This document shows positions 37,851 to 49,139 of a stretch of 64,000 nt of DNA, one piece after another. The stretch's first letter is position 1, and each line of letters starts with the position of its first letter. A program made the translations under genes and the position numbers. This DNA is from Symsagittifera roscoffensis (Eukaryota > Xenacoelomorpha > Acoela > Convolutidae). The stretch covers positions 22,463,254-22,527,253 of the forward strand of contig NC_087065.1 in assembly GCF_963678635.1 (NCBI RefSeq), given 5' to 3'. A model generated the notes under the pieces. The model ran no database searches. It saw only the letters and a list, made by a program, of their open reading frames with translations, and was not told where the DNA came from.

Positions 37851-40800
37851 TTCTGGCTAGGGCCCTTTGATGATTGAAAAACAAACGTTGTCCTCTAAAC
37901 TCCTGTTTTTCTGCCAAGTGATTTTGGTGTAGATATGTTTTATTTAGTTGATTTGTTATGCATTTATTACATAAAACTTTAATCGAAATTGATGCATTTG
38001 GAAAAAAGAAGTTCTGAAAAAAGTTTGAATATGTTTTTTCTGATCCGATATTCCCTATATTTTTATTTAGGGAAAGTGAAATGTTAAATGCTAGAAGTAT
38101 CATACTCAATGGTAGACAGGTTACTTTTGTTTCTGGGTTTGATATTCCAAAAAAATATATTATTTTCATTTTTTGTTGTGTTATTGAATTTACTGAAATA
38201 TCTAGGAGGTGTTTTTTTCCTAAAATTGTGATATCTCCTTTCATAATTTTTCTTTTATATTTATGCCAGTGTTAAAGTTGTCTATTTACAGGGTCAAGGT
38301 TTTGCTATTTTGTAATAATTCTAGTGTTAATTTTTTTGTAATTGGTAGAAAAATGTTTTGAATTTCGGTTTTTGGGAGACGTAATTTGTCTAAAGGTTCT
38401 TGAAATTTAAAAACTTTATTTTTGGTGTACTTCGAAATTAAAACTGGGGGACCTGGTAAATGTATCCCATCAGCTAAGTTTTCTTTTTCTATTAAAGGGA
38501 CTAATTTTTTTCCATAAAATTTTGGTTAGGGTGATTTTTGTTGTGTGTTGTTTTTGGTGTATGATGAGTATGGTATTGGTTTAAATGTAGATTTTTCTAG
38601 ATATAGTTTTTATTTCATCAAAACGTTTCTGGTGTTCTAATTTTCTTTCAATATTGTTTTGCTATCCAGCAATTTTGTAAAACAGTTTTAGATATAGTTG
38701 CACTTTGTAGACATAATTACCTAAGAAATTTACAATCCAAGAAATTCATGGATAATCTTTTTATTTGATGGGGGTTGAAGTTTCAATATAGCATCTATTT
38801 GCGATTTTAATGGAGTGATTTTGTTACCATCAATAATTTGTCCAAGGAATTTAACACGGTTGAGAAAGAAATATGATTTACCTGGGGCTGCTTTCATGTT
38901 TTCTTTAAGTAGAATCTGATGATACTTAAATAATATTTTAAACATTTCGTGTTTTGTTTGTGATTGTATAAAAACATTGTCTAGATATGTAATAATATTC
39001 ATACTGAGACTGAGTGGTCAAAAAGTTTTGCTCAAAAAGGCTGAAAAAGCTGCTGGTCCTATGGAAGTTCCTTAGAAAAGTTGGTTTCCAACAACGAATT
39101 GTGTTAAGCGTCGTGATTGTTTATCTGATGGCATTTGATTATATACGCTGTTCATGTCAGCTCTTATATTATAATCTTCAATTATTTCAGTTCAAATTAC
39201 CTGGAATGGTTCTATGGGCCAATTACTTGTTAATTCTTGTTGATTAATTTGAGAATGTTGAAATTTGAACCTTGTGAGAAGTTTTTGTTGTTCACTTGTG
39301 TATTTCGAATATTGAAATGTTTGTTTAAAATAACGTGTTTTTGTGAAATAGTCTGTATTCCGTTTAGAGTCGTTTTTTATATTACTAATGGATATTTCTT
39401 CGTTAAGAAATGTCGATTGCCAAATGTCTATTAGTTTCGAAATGTTATTCACTTCAAATGTTCTTTTTTCTGTTGGGTAAGCTGTTGCATTTGTTTCGCA
39501 ATATCCTAGAAGTCTTAGGGGCAATGTGATTTTGTATCGTGAATTGTTGTGTGCGTGTAAAGAGATTTTGTCTGAAACTGTATCTTTGTATATATAAGGG
39601 AGGAAAATTTTATTCTAAAAAACTTATGGATTGAATTAAATTTAAGGTCAGACATGTAGAGCTCTTGTTTTTTTTTTGATCAACGTTATATTGATGTACT
39701 TGAATTAAAGAAAAATTCTATACTTTTCCTGATAATGGTTTCAAGCGATTGCGTTGTTGATTGTATATAGGGTAATTTTTTGAGAAAAAAGGTGTTTGTT
39801 TATTAAGTCTCTGAAGAAGTGTTAGAGGGTTAATATTCATTCTTTTATACCTGTGATTTATTTATACTTTGCTATTTAAAATATTATTAGGGATAATATA
39901 ATTTCTAATATGTTCCAGCGATATTGTGTTTTGTATCTGTGATATGGAATCTTTGTTTGAAAGCTTTATTCAAATGTTTATTTTAATCAATTGTTTGGGT
40001 TGGAACTAGGTATAATTGGACTTTTCCATAATTTATAAGACTTGACCCATGTCCTGTGGCTAATTTATTTGAAGTTTTTGAAGGTGATAGTTTTGGATGC
40101 AGAATTTGGATTTCATTCCATGTGGGGATGTTTATAATACTTGATTCTGCTCTTGAATTGGTTAGGAAATCATTTTCAAGGTCTGGTGATTGAAAATCTT
40201 TACTCTTTGGGCTTTCTAAGAGAAGTGGAATAGTCCAAATTTTTTCTTTAGGTGGTTGCATTTTATTTATCGTATTTTGATATATGTTATTAACCTTTGG
40301 ACTGTTTTTAATATTTTTTCGAGGTTATCTGTTTGATTTTGGCTATTGTTTGTCTTTTCGAGCTATTGGCTATTGTTTGTCTTTTCAAGACTAGAAATGC
40401 TTGCATTGTCTTAATAATAATTCGAATTATTGGTATATCGAAATAGTTTTCAATTTGAAGCATGTTTAATAAAAGCGTTTTTTCTGTTTCGCTTTTGTCA
40501 TTAAATAGTGTTTTCAGCTTGTTCTAGTTTACCTACTAGTTTTCAAATACCTATGTCGGGTTCTCGAATTGATGAATGGATGTGATGCTCTCGTTTTTAA
40601 TACAATTTTACGTAGTTGTGGTGTTAGAGTCATCATTATTACTTCTGTCATTTTCGTTTTTTTGTTATCATGCGTATTAAGAGAGTAAGCTTTGCTTACT
40701 AATGTTTCAATTCTTACTGCGAGTTTTTTTTGTTTCGTATGGGAGTCTACAGATTGCGTTACATAGGACTCTTTGGTGTTGTTTATTTCTTTCAGAGTCG

Positions 40801-42780
40801 CACAATTTTGAAAATTTTTGAAAGAATCTTTTCCAGTCTGATTTAATGTCTATAGGTAGAACCTAAAAGATTTTTTAGGCTGCGCCATTAAGTGTGGTTT
40901 GGATTAGAGCTGTACGTCTATGTATCCAATTTTGATGAAGTGGCATATTTACTGGTTCAGGTCCTTTATTTAAAACCAAATTAGCTGTGACTGCGTTTAA
41001 ATAAACTTCTACTGACATGGAAAACTTTTGCTACGATCTGTTGTAGTTAGTCATTGACCATTGAAAAAAATGAGTGGGGGGCTTGTTGAGGTTTCCTGTG
41101 GTTGATTTTGACTGCTTATGTAGGAGGGTTTTGTTATTTGTCTTTTCGCAAAAAAAAATCATAACTATGATCTGAAAAATTACTTTTATTTGAATATTTT
41201 TGTTTATTAGATTGTTTTGTTTTTGTTAACGGCCTATATGTGTGGTAATTCATCTGTGAATATTTTGGGGCAACAGATGGTTTTACTGTTGATTGAATTG
41301 TTGTCTGGGGAAATGGAGTCTTTTTTATGTGATGCAGTAAGAGTAGGATGAACACGAGAAACGCTTTGTTGAAATGTTGTAGGCATTGTTTCATCTACTT
41401 CCTTGTTAATGAAAAGTGATGGGGTTTGAATATCTCGTTGTGTAAAGTTTCTTGTGTTGATGAATGTGGAGTTCAGATTTTTGTTTCCTGTTCTATCAGC
41501 TCAGTGAACATTGCCTTATTATTTAAAGATGTTGCATCAATAGTAAGTGGAGTAACTCTTGCATAATCTTTGTGTACAGAAATAAGGGTAATTGCTGCTC
41601 TTGATATACCGATTAATAAAGGAAGGATGAGACTAAGCAGGGACCGAAAGATTTTTTGTTTGATCGGCTAGTATAGTTTCATCGTGTGAACTTTGTGGTC
41701 GGAAAATTTTTGCTGATGTTGAAATGAAATCTATATTGTGAACAAAATAATCAATTATAAATCATGCTAACATTCGTTGTAAGTCAAGTTTCACATTTTG
41801 TGATATGTCAGTAACAGTGAGGTTTTCACGGATTGTATCTAAAAATTTCGAGAAAAGAGAAGTTTCATGTCTTACAGTTGAGTGTCGGCATGTTTGAAGT
41901 GGTGATTCATTTTGGATTTCTCCTAATTCTAATAAGATATAAAACTACAAATCAAAGAAAAAACATCGTTTAAAAAGATTGATTTTGCTCTTTTGAATTT
42001 TGATGTTGTTTATTCTTTATGTATTCTATGAAGACTTTTAAGAATTCTATTTCTATGTCATCTGTTTGAATTTGATGTGTGGTTTGTTTTGGTTGTTATG
42101 GCATAATTTCGATTGTGACTCTTCCGGAGTATGAGGTGATATCACATACGCTTTTAATGCAATGATCAAGAATTTTTCTTTTCCTTTTTATTTCGAGAAA
42201 TTCCTGTTTGCATGAATGACTGTTTCCTTTTTCGAATAATTTTGCTATCAAGTTGTGACAAAATTGTACTTGTTCTCGAATGAGATCATTTTTTGGATAG
42301 ATAACAAGGGAAGTATTGAGTCATCGTCAAAACTTTTGTCGTATTCGATCATTTTTTGTATTTTAGAACTGTTAATGTGTAATTTTCAATGAGCCTTATC
42401 GGCTCATTCCAATTATATAGTCGTACCGCTTTATTAATATATGACTTTTTAATTTTGCGTTTGCATTTAATTGATGATAGTGATGTAAATTCTGAGAAAA
42501 AAAATTTTTTTTGTTGATCTATCGGGTGATTTTTATCTATTGAGTCTTTTAGATTCCAAAGTTTTTGTTTTGTTGTTGTATCTGATTCTGAAAAACGTTA
42601 CTGTTTTTCGAAAAATTTCTTTTAAAATCCGTTTTTGTTCTGCTATGATTGTTTTTTTGCAAGTTTGTCTTCTTGATCTGATATATCATAATGTTTGTCA
42701 GTGCGGTGTGATTACAAGATCATATCTATCGTTTTCGACATAAGGTGGATGCAATGGATGCAATCTCGGAGGTTAGAAAT
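37851..42780 (-). pseudogene. gag-pol copy C, near-identical tandem copy of B
   Basis: It matches about 32590-37830 at a constant offset of 5274 bp, then about 4940 bp after a deletion of roughly 330 bp in the RT region near 39230. The RT frame 38730-39002 differs by very few residues from copy B. The protease motif is NSRA (40148-40159), so the catalytic Asp is also lost. RT again reads YLDN (38976-38987). The integrase is cut after the zinc-finger part (37765-38244), where the unit joins B. The near identity implies a much later duplication than the A/B split. Confidence 0.8.
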
Positions 42781-43680
42781 TTTATTTCCTAAATTGTTAG
42801 TTCTTACGGTTTTTTTGAGGTTTTTTTAAGTTGGGGCATAGATTGCCGTGGTTGACGGGTTGGAGAGAGAGTATATCAGTTCGTTCAGAATGAGTTTTTA
42901 CTTCTCGTGACTAGGTTTTAATACATGAGGAACTTGCTTATTATTACCTAGGGGTTTGATTTGTGATAAGGGGTTGGAGAATAGTAAATCAACCCACAAG
43001 GTTCAGGTATAATTAGAACACAAGTAGATCGTTAGGTACTAATTTAGAACTGACTAATATTTTAGGGTTTTAGCCTGGGTCATCTAAGAGGAAGGGCTCA
43101 ATTGAAGGATGAATAACCGGAGTTATTCACTGTTTGTCCTAAAAACTTGGTTAGTTCCTCAACAATTTCGATTAGTCATGGGTCTTTTCTGAGGGTTGGA
43201 GAGTGAATCGACGTTTGAGGTCGTTGGACACTTCAAATTATGAGGTGGGAAGAACAAAGTTGTTCTGATTGATCCAAGAGAGGCCTTGATGAGCAGATAG
43301 TCTGAAATAGAAATTAAATTAAGTTAATTTATAGATCCAAGGGAAGCCTCAATGATCTGTTATTGAAATCAAATGCAATTTATTGGAAAGCAAGGACAAG
43401 CCTTGATAAGGTTTAATTTTAAGATTTAAGTTAAAGTAAAGTTTTCAAAGTTAGAATTTAAAAAATATTAGTTTTTCAAATAAATTTGGTTGTGGTTTAG
43501 ATGATGAATGGGATGAAGAAAAAGTGACTTCTTGAGAATTATTTTCTTGCAGATTTGGAAAAGAACGGCTTGTGCAAAGTTTTATCAATCGTTATTATTT
43601 TACATAATAGGCGATAAAGCACCCAGTAGGTTGTTGAAGAACTTTTCTTCAAAAAATTTCCATGTTAAAAAATGAAAATT
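42781..43680 (-). other. Leader-side region of the giant element with short direct repeats
   Basis: No credible ORF. Three imperfect copies of a motif like GATCCAAGRGARGCCTTGATGA lie near 43271, 43334 and 43391. This region is single-copy, not part of the duplicated unit. Confidence 0.4.
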
Positions 43681-43685
43681 TAAAT

Positions 43686-43907
43686 TTACTGCATAAAGTA
43701 CTCTGAGTACAAATACTTTTGCACTTTTTGTCGTACTATCGTGTAGTAGGTCGGTCCGTCTTTTATTCGTTGTTCGCGCCGTGATCTTGTTCTTCGTACA
43801 ATACCTGGTTTTTCTCGTATTGTTTGAAAATTTGGCGTAGATTTATTGAGACGTAGAGACATTTCTATTAAATTATCTATTCCATCTAACATTTTACAAT
43901 TGAGCAA
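43686..43907 (-). CDS. Small basic ORF just inside the 5' LTR
   Basis: A 73-codon minus-strand frame starts MLNCKMLDGIDNL and has an Arg-rich middle (GIVRRTRSRREQRIKDG), followed by YYTIVRQKVQKYLY. It begins about 70 nt inside the 5' LTR, where gag would start. It could be the remnant of a gag N-terminus or a separate basic accessory protein. No family is recognised. Confidence 0.35.
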   Translation of the reverse strand: MLNCKMLDGIDNLIEMSLRLNKSTPNFQTIREKPGIVRRTRSRREQRIKDGPTYYTIVRQKVQKYLYSEYFMQ

Positions 43908-43954
43908 TGGTCTAACTCTAATTCTAATTATCTAAATCTAGTTAGTTAAGGCCT

Positions 43955-43978
43955 TGTTCGAGACTTTTGGTCGCACTA
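43955..43978 (-). other. Primer-binding-site-like sequence
   Basis: Next to the LTR end, the minus strand reads AGTGCGACCAAAAGTC. The core GTGCGACCA is shared with the primer site of the LTR element at 53773 (TGGTGCGACCAGTGAGG), which supports the orientation. The tRNA is not identified. Confidence 0.45.
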
Positions 43979-43980
43979 GA

Positions 43981-44355
43981 TGAGTTATGCATGAGGTATT
44001 GGACTCAAAGAGTGATTTCAGATAAGGTAAACCGTCTGTTCGTCACGCTTTCGGCTGGATAGATTTGTGCAACTTCCTAGTCTAATACCAATCTTAATCT
44101 TAATCTTATACCTGATAGTCTCAAAAAATCTAGTATATACTGGTATTTACGAGATAATTCTTGGAGTTTATCCAGAAGGAGAACATTTGTAGTCTAAGTT
44201 TTATTCAAATTGTTATGCTGCTGAAACTACAAGTTGTTTCAGTACTTACAAATCAGCGTCAATTTTATCGATGGAAAATGATTGTTTTCTTTTTATAGAG
44301 TTAGTTTTATCAATAATATAATTTGTTTATAAATACTAGTTTAGAACTGGTTCCA
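43981..44355 (-). repeat. 5' LTR of the giant gypsy-like element
   Basis: TGAGTTATGCATGAGG to AACTGGTTCCA on the plus strand, 375 bp, homologous to 17689-18078. The hairpin at 44220-44243 is degraded (two non-Watson-Crick positions). Directly to the right, 44356-44405 matches the 3' internal end after 18078, so it also served as the 3' LTR of a lost neighbour copy. Confidence 0.75.
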
Positions 44356-44405
44356 CCCGTCCGGGGCTTGGAGAGTTTTTAGTTTTTAATTGTTTATTGT
44401 AGTGA

Positions 44406-45376
44406 ACAGTTTACAATCACATCAGTGCAACAAAGTAATTTACACTTTTAGACTAGCACTACAGTAAGCCACTAAGAACTGCCCTAAACCACCAGTATAA
44501 ATTGCATAATAAGAAAAAATTCCGACAGATTTTCAACGATTATGTTGCTAAAAAATTACAAGACGGGAAACTTACTGTAAAAACAATATGCTCATCAAAA
44601 ACTTTAGAGAAGATATCCAATCAGCTAAAAATCAGCCAACTGTTTTTAGAGCCTTCAAAACAAAATGCAACTCAACTAACATGCTTATCCTACATAGCAA
44701 CCACGAATGCGTTTTTACAACATCTAATTTCCGTAAATATCCAAATTGGAATGCAAGCAGTTTTTTAACCTTTTCCTTTGCTTTTATCGAGGTACTAAAG
44801 TGTTTTAGACAGAACTTCATCATAAGTCGATGTAATTTCTTGGAGCCACTGTTCAGATTTCGAAAAACGCGAGTGATGCTGACCTTTAAGTTCGGAATTT
44901 TCCTCACTTTTAATACGACATCTCGAAGACTATTTTTTTTTTTTCAATGGCCTCAAGGCTGCATTCAAGGAAACTTTAGTTTATTCTCTAGTTTGCTTGT
45001 CGCCACTAAGAGACGACTTACTTTTGCGATATTATGGTCGATGAAAAGACGTCGGCGCGAAGTTTGGTAACGTTACTTTACTGGTCCTAATTAACCTAAG
45101 AGAATAAACAGCAAAGTGCGGAAAACGGGGAGCCAAACAATCAAACTAACATAAAAGATTTAAGCTGAGTTTGAGAGAAAAAAAAATGAAAACTAAAACT
45201 CAAAGCTGAACAAAATTTTAAGCATGAAAAAGAATGGCTTGTTTCAACGCCGGTGTTTTGTTTTCTCTCAATATTTTGTTTTGAAAATTTTTTCGTAGCT
45301 GTTTTTAATACTTTAGGTTTCATTTCGGTTGCTTTTAATGACTTATGGAGGTCTTTTTAAGGTGCGAAAGAGTCAT
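44406..45376. other. Unassigned, two overlapping ORFs of unclear value
   Basis: Frames at 44502-44768 (88 codons) and 44588-45070 (160 codons) are open on the plus strand, but neither shows a domain or plausible splice context. A 91-codon minus-strand frame overlaps them. Composition is ordinary. I make no gene call. Confidence 0.3.
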
Positions 45377-45893
45377 TGTTCCGACTTTCGATACGAAAGT
45401 AACGGAATATTTGTGCTCGGGGTGGGTTTTTTTTTCTTCAGACAAATTTCGACTTTTTAGCCGTTTTTGACGCACTTTTTTTTATATCATTCGAAAGCTA
45501 TTGTTGACCTGAGCTTGAATTTGAAAAGATATTTCACCTATGATCTTTTTTCGTAAAGTTATGGGGGTTTAAAGATTGCCATTTTGGCCAATTTGGGACA
45601 ATTAACGCGCGATAAATTAACGCGCGATTTAATCCGTCTTAGAAATCGTTCCAAATTGGTTCAAGGAAGCTTATATGCCATAATTGATTTGTTAATAGGC
45701 GCAAAATCTATCACTTTGTACTTAATATGAAGTGTGGGAGGATGTTTTTACATAAAATCTCAAATTTTTTCAAAAAATTTTTTTTATTTTTTTTTATTAC
45801 TTTGAAATTTTTCATTTTATTAATGCTCCATAGACCTTAAAAGGCAGTCGGAACTTTCAGGGCTTCGCCCTGATACGAGCAGTCTTGTTTATA
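45377..45893 (+). repeat. Dispersed repeat family X, long copy
   Basis: It runs from TTCCGACTTTCGATACGAAAG to CGAGCAGTCTTGTT. An inverted copy lies at 59719-60133 and end fragments at 13191 and about 52080-52135. Landmarks are TTTCACCTATGATCTT, ACGCGCGATAAATTAACGCGCG and, near the 3' end, a hairpin CAGGGC-TTC-GCCCTG (45858-45872). There is no coding capacity. The 3' hairpin recalls non-autonomous Helitrons, but the end CTTG does not fit the usual CTRR, so the class is left open. Confidence 0.6.
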
Positions 45894-46737
45894 TTTATAT
45901 TTAAAGTGCATGCTCTTGATATAATAAGTTATACTTTTCTTGCAAGACAGGACATTTTGAGTTGTAGTTTGATATAACATGAAAAATTGTTGGCATAACT
46001 AATGGTTTTGATTTGTTCAAAATTATTATCATTTCCATAATTTGACAATTTATAACTTCTTTAATCTTGTTCTGATATTTGCTCTTTATTAGAAATATTT
46101 GTGTTGAAGAGAGACATAGATTGCTATTACTTATATGACGACTTAATAGTTATTTATCATTTCGTGCCACAAAACTATATGGGTTCGTGAAGCAACATTA
46201 TGAATAATTAGGCTGAGTAAAACTGTATACTGAACCGTTTTTTTGTGTTTATTGCATTAAAATTAAAACTCAACCCTCGAATAGCTAAACAAGTTCTGCG
46301 TAAACGATTCTTGGCTTTGCGAGGTTGCGCTGCATTGGCATAAGCAAAGAACTTGCTCCTAGTATGTAGACCATATAGCACAAAAAATAGGTTCCCATCA
46401 ACATAACTCAAAGTATTATTCTTAGAGTTTTTAAACATCCTTCAAATCTTTGAGGTGAAAAAGCTTTAGTTCTTTTCCTTGGTCTTTTAAATTTTTGTTT
46501 AAGTTAGTTTGAGGATGGTTTATGAATTAGGGTCGGTTTCGCTTTGTCATGTAAAAAATTTATTTTTTTACGAAAACTTACAGCAATAAATAATTGAATT
46601 GCTTGGTCCTCGATGTCGTGGTCTGTCCGCAGAATGCGGGAACTGATTCTTTCTACCTTCTGATTATGTTTCAGCTACCACTGGGATAAGACCTGCGGCG
46701 ACATAGAAGAAATCGCTTTTCAAAATCATAATTTTTT
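45894..46737. other. AT-rich spacer, no gene recognised
   Basis: The minus-strand 76-codon frame at 46208-46438 has no recognisable domain and no splice support. Confidence 0.35.
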
Positions 46738-46895
46738 TCTGTCTCGGCCTATTTTTTGACCATGCCTCGACTTACTATTCGACAGTGCCGCACTTATTTT
46801 TAACCTTGTCTCGATTTAGTTTTTGACCATGCCGCAATTCATTTTCAATCATGTTTCGTCTGCTTTCTCGACAATGTCGCGACTCATTTCCAGAC
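46738..46895. repeat. Minisatellite, ~30 bp period
   Basis: About five degenerate units of the type TTTTTGACCATGCCTCGACTTA, with variants such as TTCGACAGTGCCGCACTTA and CTCGACAATGTCGCGACTCA. Confidence 0.6.
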
Positions 46896-46989
46896 TGAAG
46901 AAAAAACATCTCCGATTGTTACTGAGCGAAAGTTACTTTGTGCACAAAGTAGAGTACAAGTTCCAATATAAAAGATTTGAAAAATAATG

Positions 46990-47150
46990 ACTAGCATGGT
47001 AGGTTTCGATGGCGTAGATCCGAGTTCGATTCTCTCAAAGAGCTATGTTGTCATTGTGCATCTCTAAGTAGTAACCTTGACCTCTAATAGTTAATTAGAT
47101 ACCTGTCGGTTGTTAGCTGTACGAAGTCTTGCGGACTTCGCGTCACTAGT
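46990..47150 (+). mobile_element. Helitron-like 3' terminus, possibly with tRNA-like boxes upstream
   Basis: A hairpin CGAAGTC-TTGCG-GACTTCG (47122-47140) is followed five bases later by CTAG (47146-47149) and then T. This is the usual 3' signature of Helitrons (hairpin, CTRR, insertion before T). No 5' TC end could be fixed. Upstream, TAGCATGGTAGG (near 46992) and GAGTTCGATTCTC (near 47022) resemble pol III A and B boxes at tRNA spacing, so a SINE origin for that part is also possible. Confidence 0.4.
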
Positions 47151-47154
47151 TGCT

Positions 47155-47430
47155 CTATTTAGACATCGGTCAGTTTTAATTCATTACTAATACTTTTAGT
47201 CTTTTAACTTAGTTTACTTAGGTTTGCTTACCAGTGGTATATGCACACTTTTATTAACCTACCCAAGCAAAATTTTCGAATTTCGCAACTAATGTAACAA
47301 AATTTCGCAAGGTGAACAAACTAACTATTGTGAACAAATTTGTTTTTCATACTTTTAATCGTAAACTCACGCATTCAATCATAATGAAACGTAAAATAAT
47401 TGACAAAAAATGGCAATTTTTCAAATGTGG
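47155..47430. other. Spacer before MITE cluster
   Basis: Nothing recognisable was seen. Confidence 0.3.
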
Positions 47431-48730
47431 GGGGAGTGGACTCTTTTCCAGTCCCCCTTGATTGTTGGCTCTTTTCCCTTCCCACCCCCACCTGCAAATT
47501 GTTATTATTAAAATAACTGTTCACCTTGTCCGATTTGTTATGAAAGTTGACATGCAGACTAAATAGGCCAGAACAAATATATTTGGTCTTTAGGCTCATT
47601 TTCCTTTTCCCCCCACCTCACTCAAACATGAATTTTATGGTCTAACGAGCGGTCTTGCAAGGTTAATTATGGAGATCAAATATGTTTGCCATGGCCTAAT
47701 TAGTCTACATGCCAATTTTCATGACAATCGGACAAAGTGAACAGAAACTTCAAATATAAAAATTTGCAGGTGGGGGGAAAAGGAAAAAGAGCCGGTCTTT
47801 ATAATCAACCTTGTAAAACCACTTGTTAGACCATAAAATTGATGGACTCTTTTTCCTTCTCCCCCCCACCTGCAAATTTTTACATGAAAATTCGTTGACC
47901 ACATTGTCCGATTGTTATGAAAATTTACATACAGGCCAATAAGGCCACGACAAACATACTCAACCTCATACTCAAACATACTCAACTTGGTCTTCATACT
48001 CAACCTCGTAAAACCACTCGTTACACTAATAAGTTGAAACTGGCGTGAGGTGGGGGGGGGGGGGCTAAAAGGAAACAGAGCCAATTGATGCTTGTGTGAG
48101 GTGCGGGGAAAGTAAAAAGAGCTTAATTTTTTCTAAAATGCAATAATTAAAAGTTTATTTAAAATGACTTCTCATGTTAAAAACTGCATCAAAACGTGTC
48201 AAAGTAAACAGGTGAACAAATTTCTACTAAATTGCTTGTGAAAAAGCCGTGTGAAATTTTTTTGAACAGCTTCATTTTGTTATTTTACGAGGGGGTGGGG
48301 CTCTTTTTCCTCACACGACCTTCAATATATTAGTGTAACGAGTGGTTTTACGAGGTTGAGTATGCAGACCAAATATGTTTGTCGTGGCCTTATTAGTCTG
48401 TATGTTTTTCATAGCAATCGGACAATGCAGTCAACAAGTTTACATGTAAAAATTTGCAGGTGGGGGGAAAAGGAAAAAGAGCCGGGGGTGGGAAACTGGA
48501 AAAGAGCCGGGGAGCAGAAAAAAGCCGGTGGCTCTTTTTCCTTTTCATCCCCACCTCACACGAACATGAATTTTATGGTGTAATGGGTAGTTTTACAAGG
48601 TTAGTGATGAAGACCAAATATGTTTGTCATAAGCTAATTAGTCCCTATGTCAATTTTCATAACAATCGAACAAAATGAACTTAATTTTTACTAGTAAAAC
48701 TTTGCAGGTGGGGGGAAAGGAAAAAGAGCC
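47431..48730. mobile_element. Cluster of ~200 bp MITEs in both orientations
   Basis: Complete copies are 47593-47793, 47844-48082 (inverted), about 48298-48483 and 48530-48730. Partial copies lie at 47466-47592 (inverted) and 47794-47843. Ends are inverted repeats of the type GGCTCTTTTTCCTTTTCCCC...CACCT and its complement. The interior carries ACATGAATTTTATGGT, ACCAAATATGTTTGTC and AATTTTCATAACAATCGGACA. There is no ORF, so the copies are non-autonomous; the transposase family is unknown. Further copies sit in introns 1 and 3 of the gene that follows. Confidence 0.8.
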
Positions 48731-49139
48731 CAGCAGGTATTTACCGTAGCTAGTGTTAAAAATTGAGTCGTTGAGCGAGTTGAGGCATAAGCTAATTGGC
48801 TTTAAATCCATGAGCAACCAAAACTTTAACTCTCAAACTTTAATCTTAGGCTCACAATTCATAGTTTATGATTTCGTTTACCAAAAACTACTTGAGGCAG
48901 TTAGAGTCTTTGCCTTCATTCGATCAGTCTTGCTGCATCTTTTAAAATTTAAAAAATGTGAAGAGAATGTAGAAATGAGAAATTAGCCAAAGTTTTTAAA
49001 GCGCGAAACTGTTGAGCATAACTTCTTGGCAGTTTGGCGCCATTTTTTGTATTTTTGAAATTCTCCACATCATCAAAGTAACAATCCGTTCACGTCGACA
49101 AAGCAAGAGCACACACCAATTTGAAATCCAATTACCACG
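48731..49139. other. Upstream region of lectin-like gene 2
   Basis: AT-rich. No clear TATA box is fixed. The 77-codon frame at 48753-48986 has no recognisable feature. Confidence 0.3.

Larger units (their letters stand above)
17689..44355 (-). mobile_element. Giant decayed gypsy-like LTR element, minus strand, with triplicated pol
   Basis: Two LTRs in the same orientation bound this 26.7 kb stretch. On the minus strand the order from the right is: LTR, primer-binding-like sequence next to 43981, a short basic ORF, gag, protease, reverse transcriptase and integrase. The gag-pol block is then repeated twice more in tandem (about 37851-42780, 31218-37850, 26802-31217). A long 3' region (20.1-26.8 kb) and the second LTR follow. 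A LINE fragment (18.75-20.04 kb) is nested near the 3' end. All frames are broken. The right LTR is followed by 50 bp matching the 3' internal end seen after 18078, so another copy once lay beyond 44355. That it is one element grown by internal duplication, rather than several nested ones, is inference. Confidence 0.6.

Noticed and set aside
44502-45070. 88- and 160-codon ORFs next to the right LTR
   Set aside because: No motif, no splice context, and overlapping open frames on both strands.
46990-47040. tRNA gene
   Set aside because: Box-like motifs are present, but no cloverleaf stems could be paired; at best a decayed tRNA-derived SINE head.
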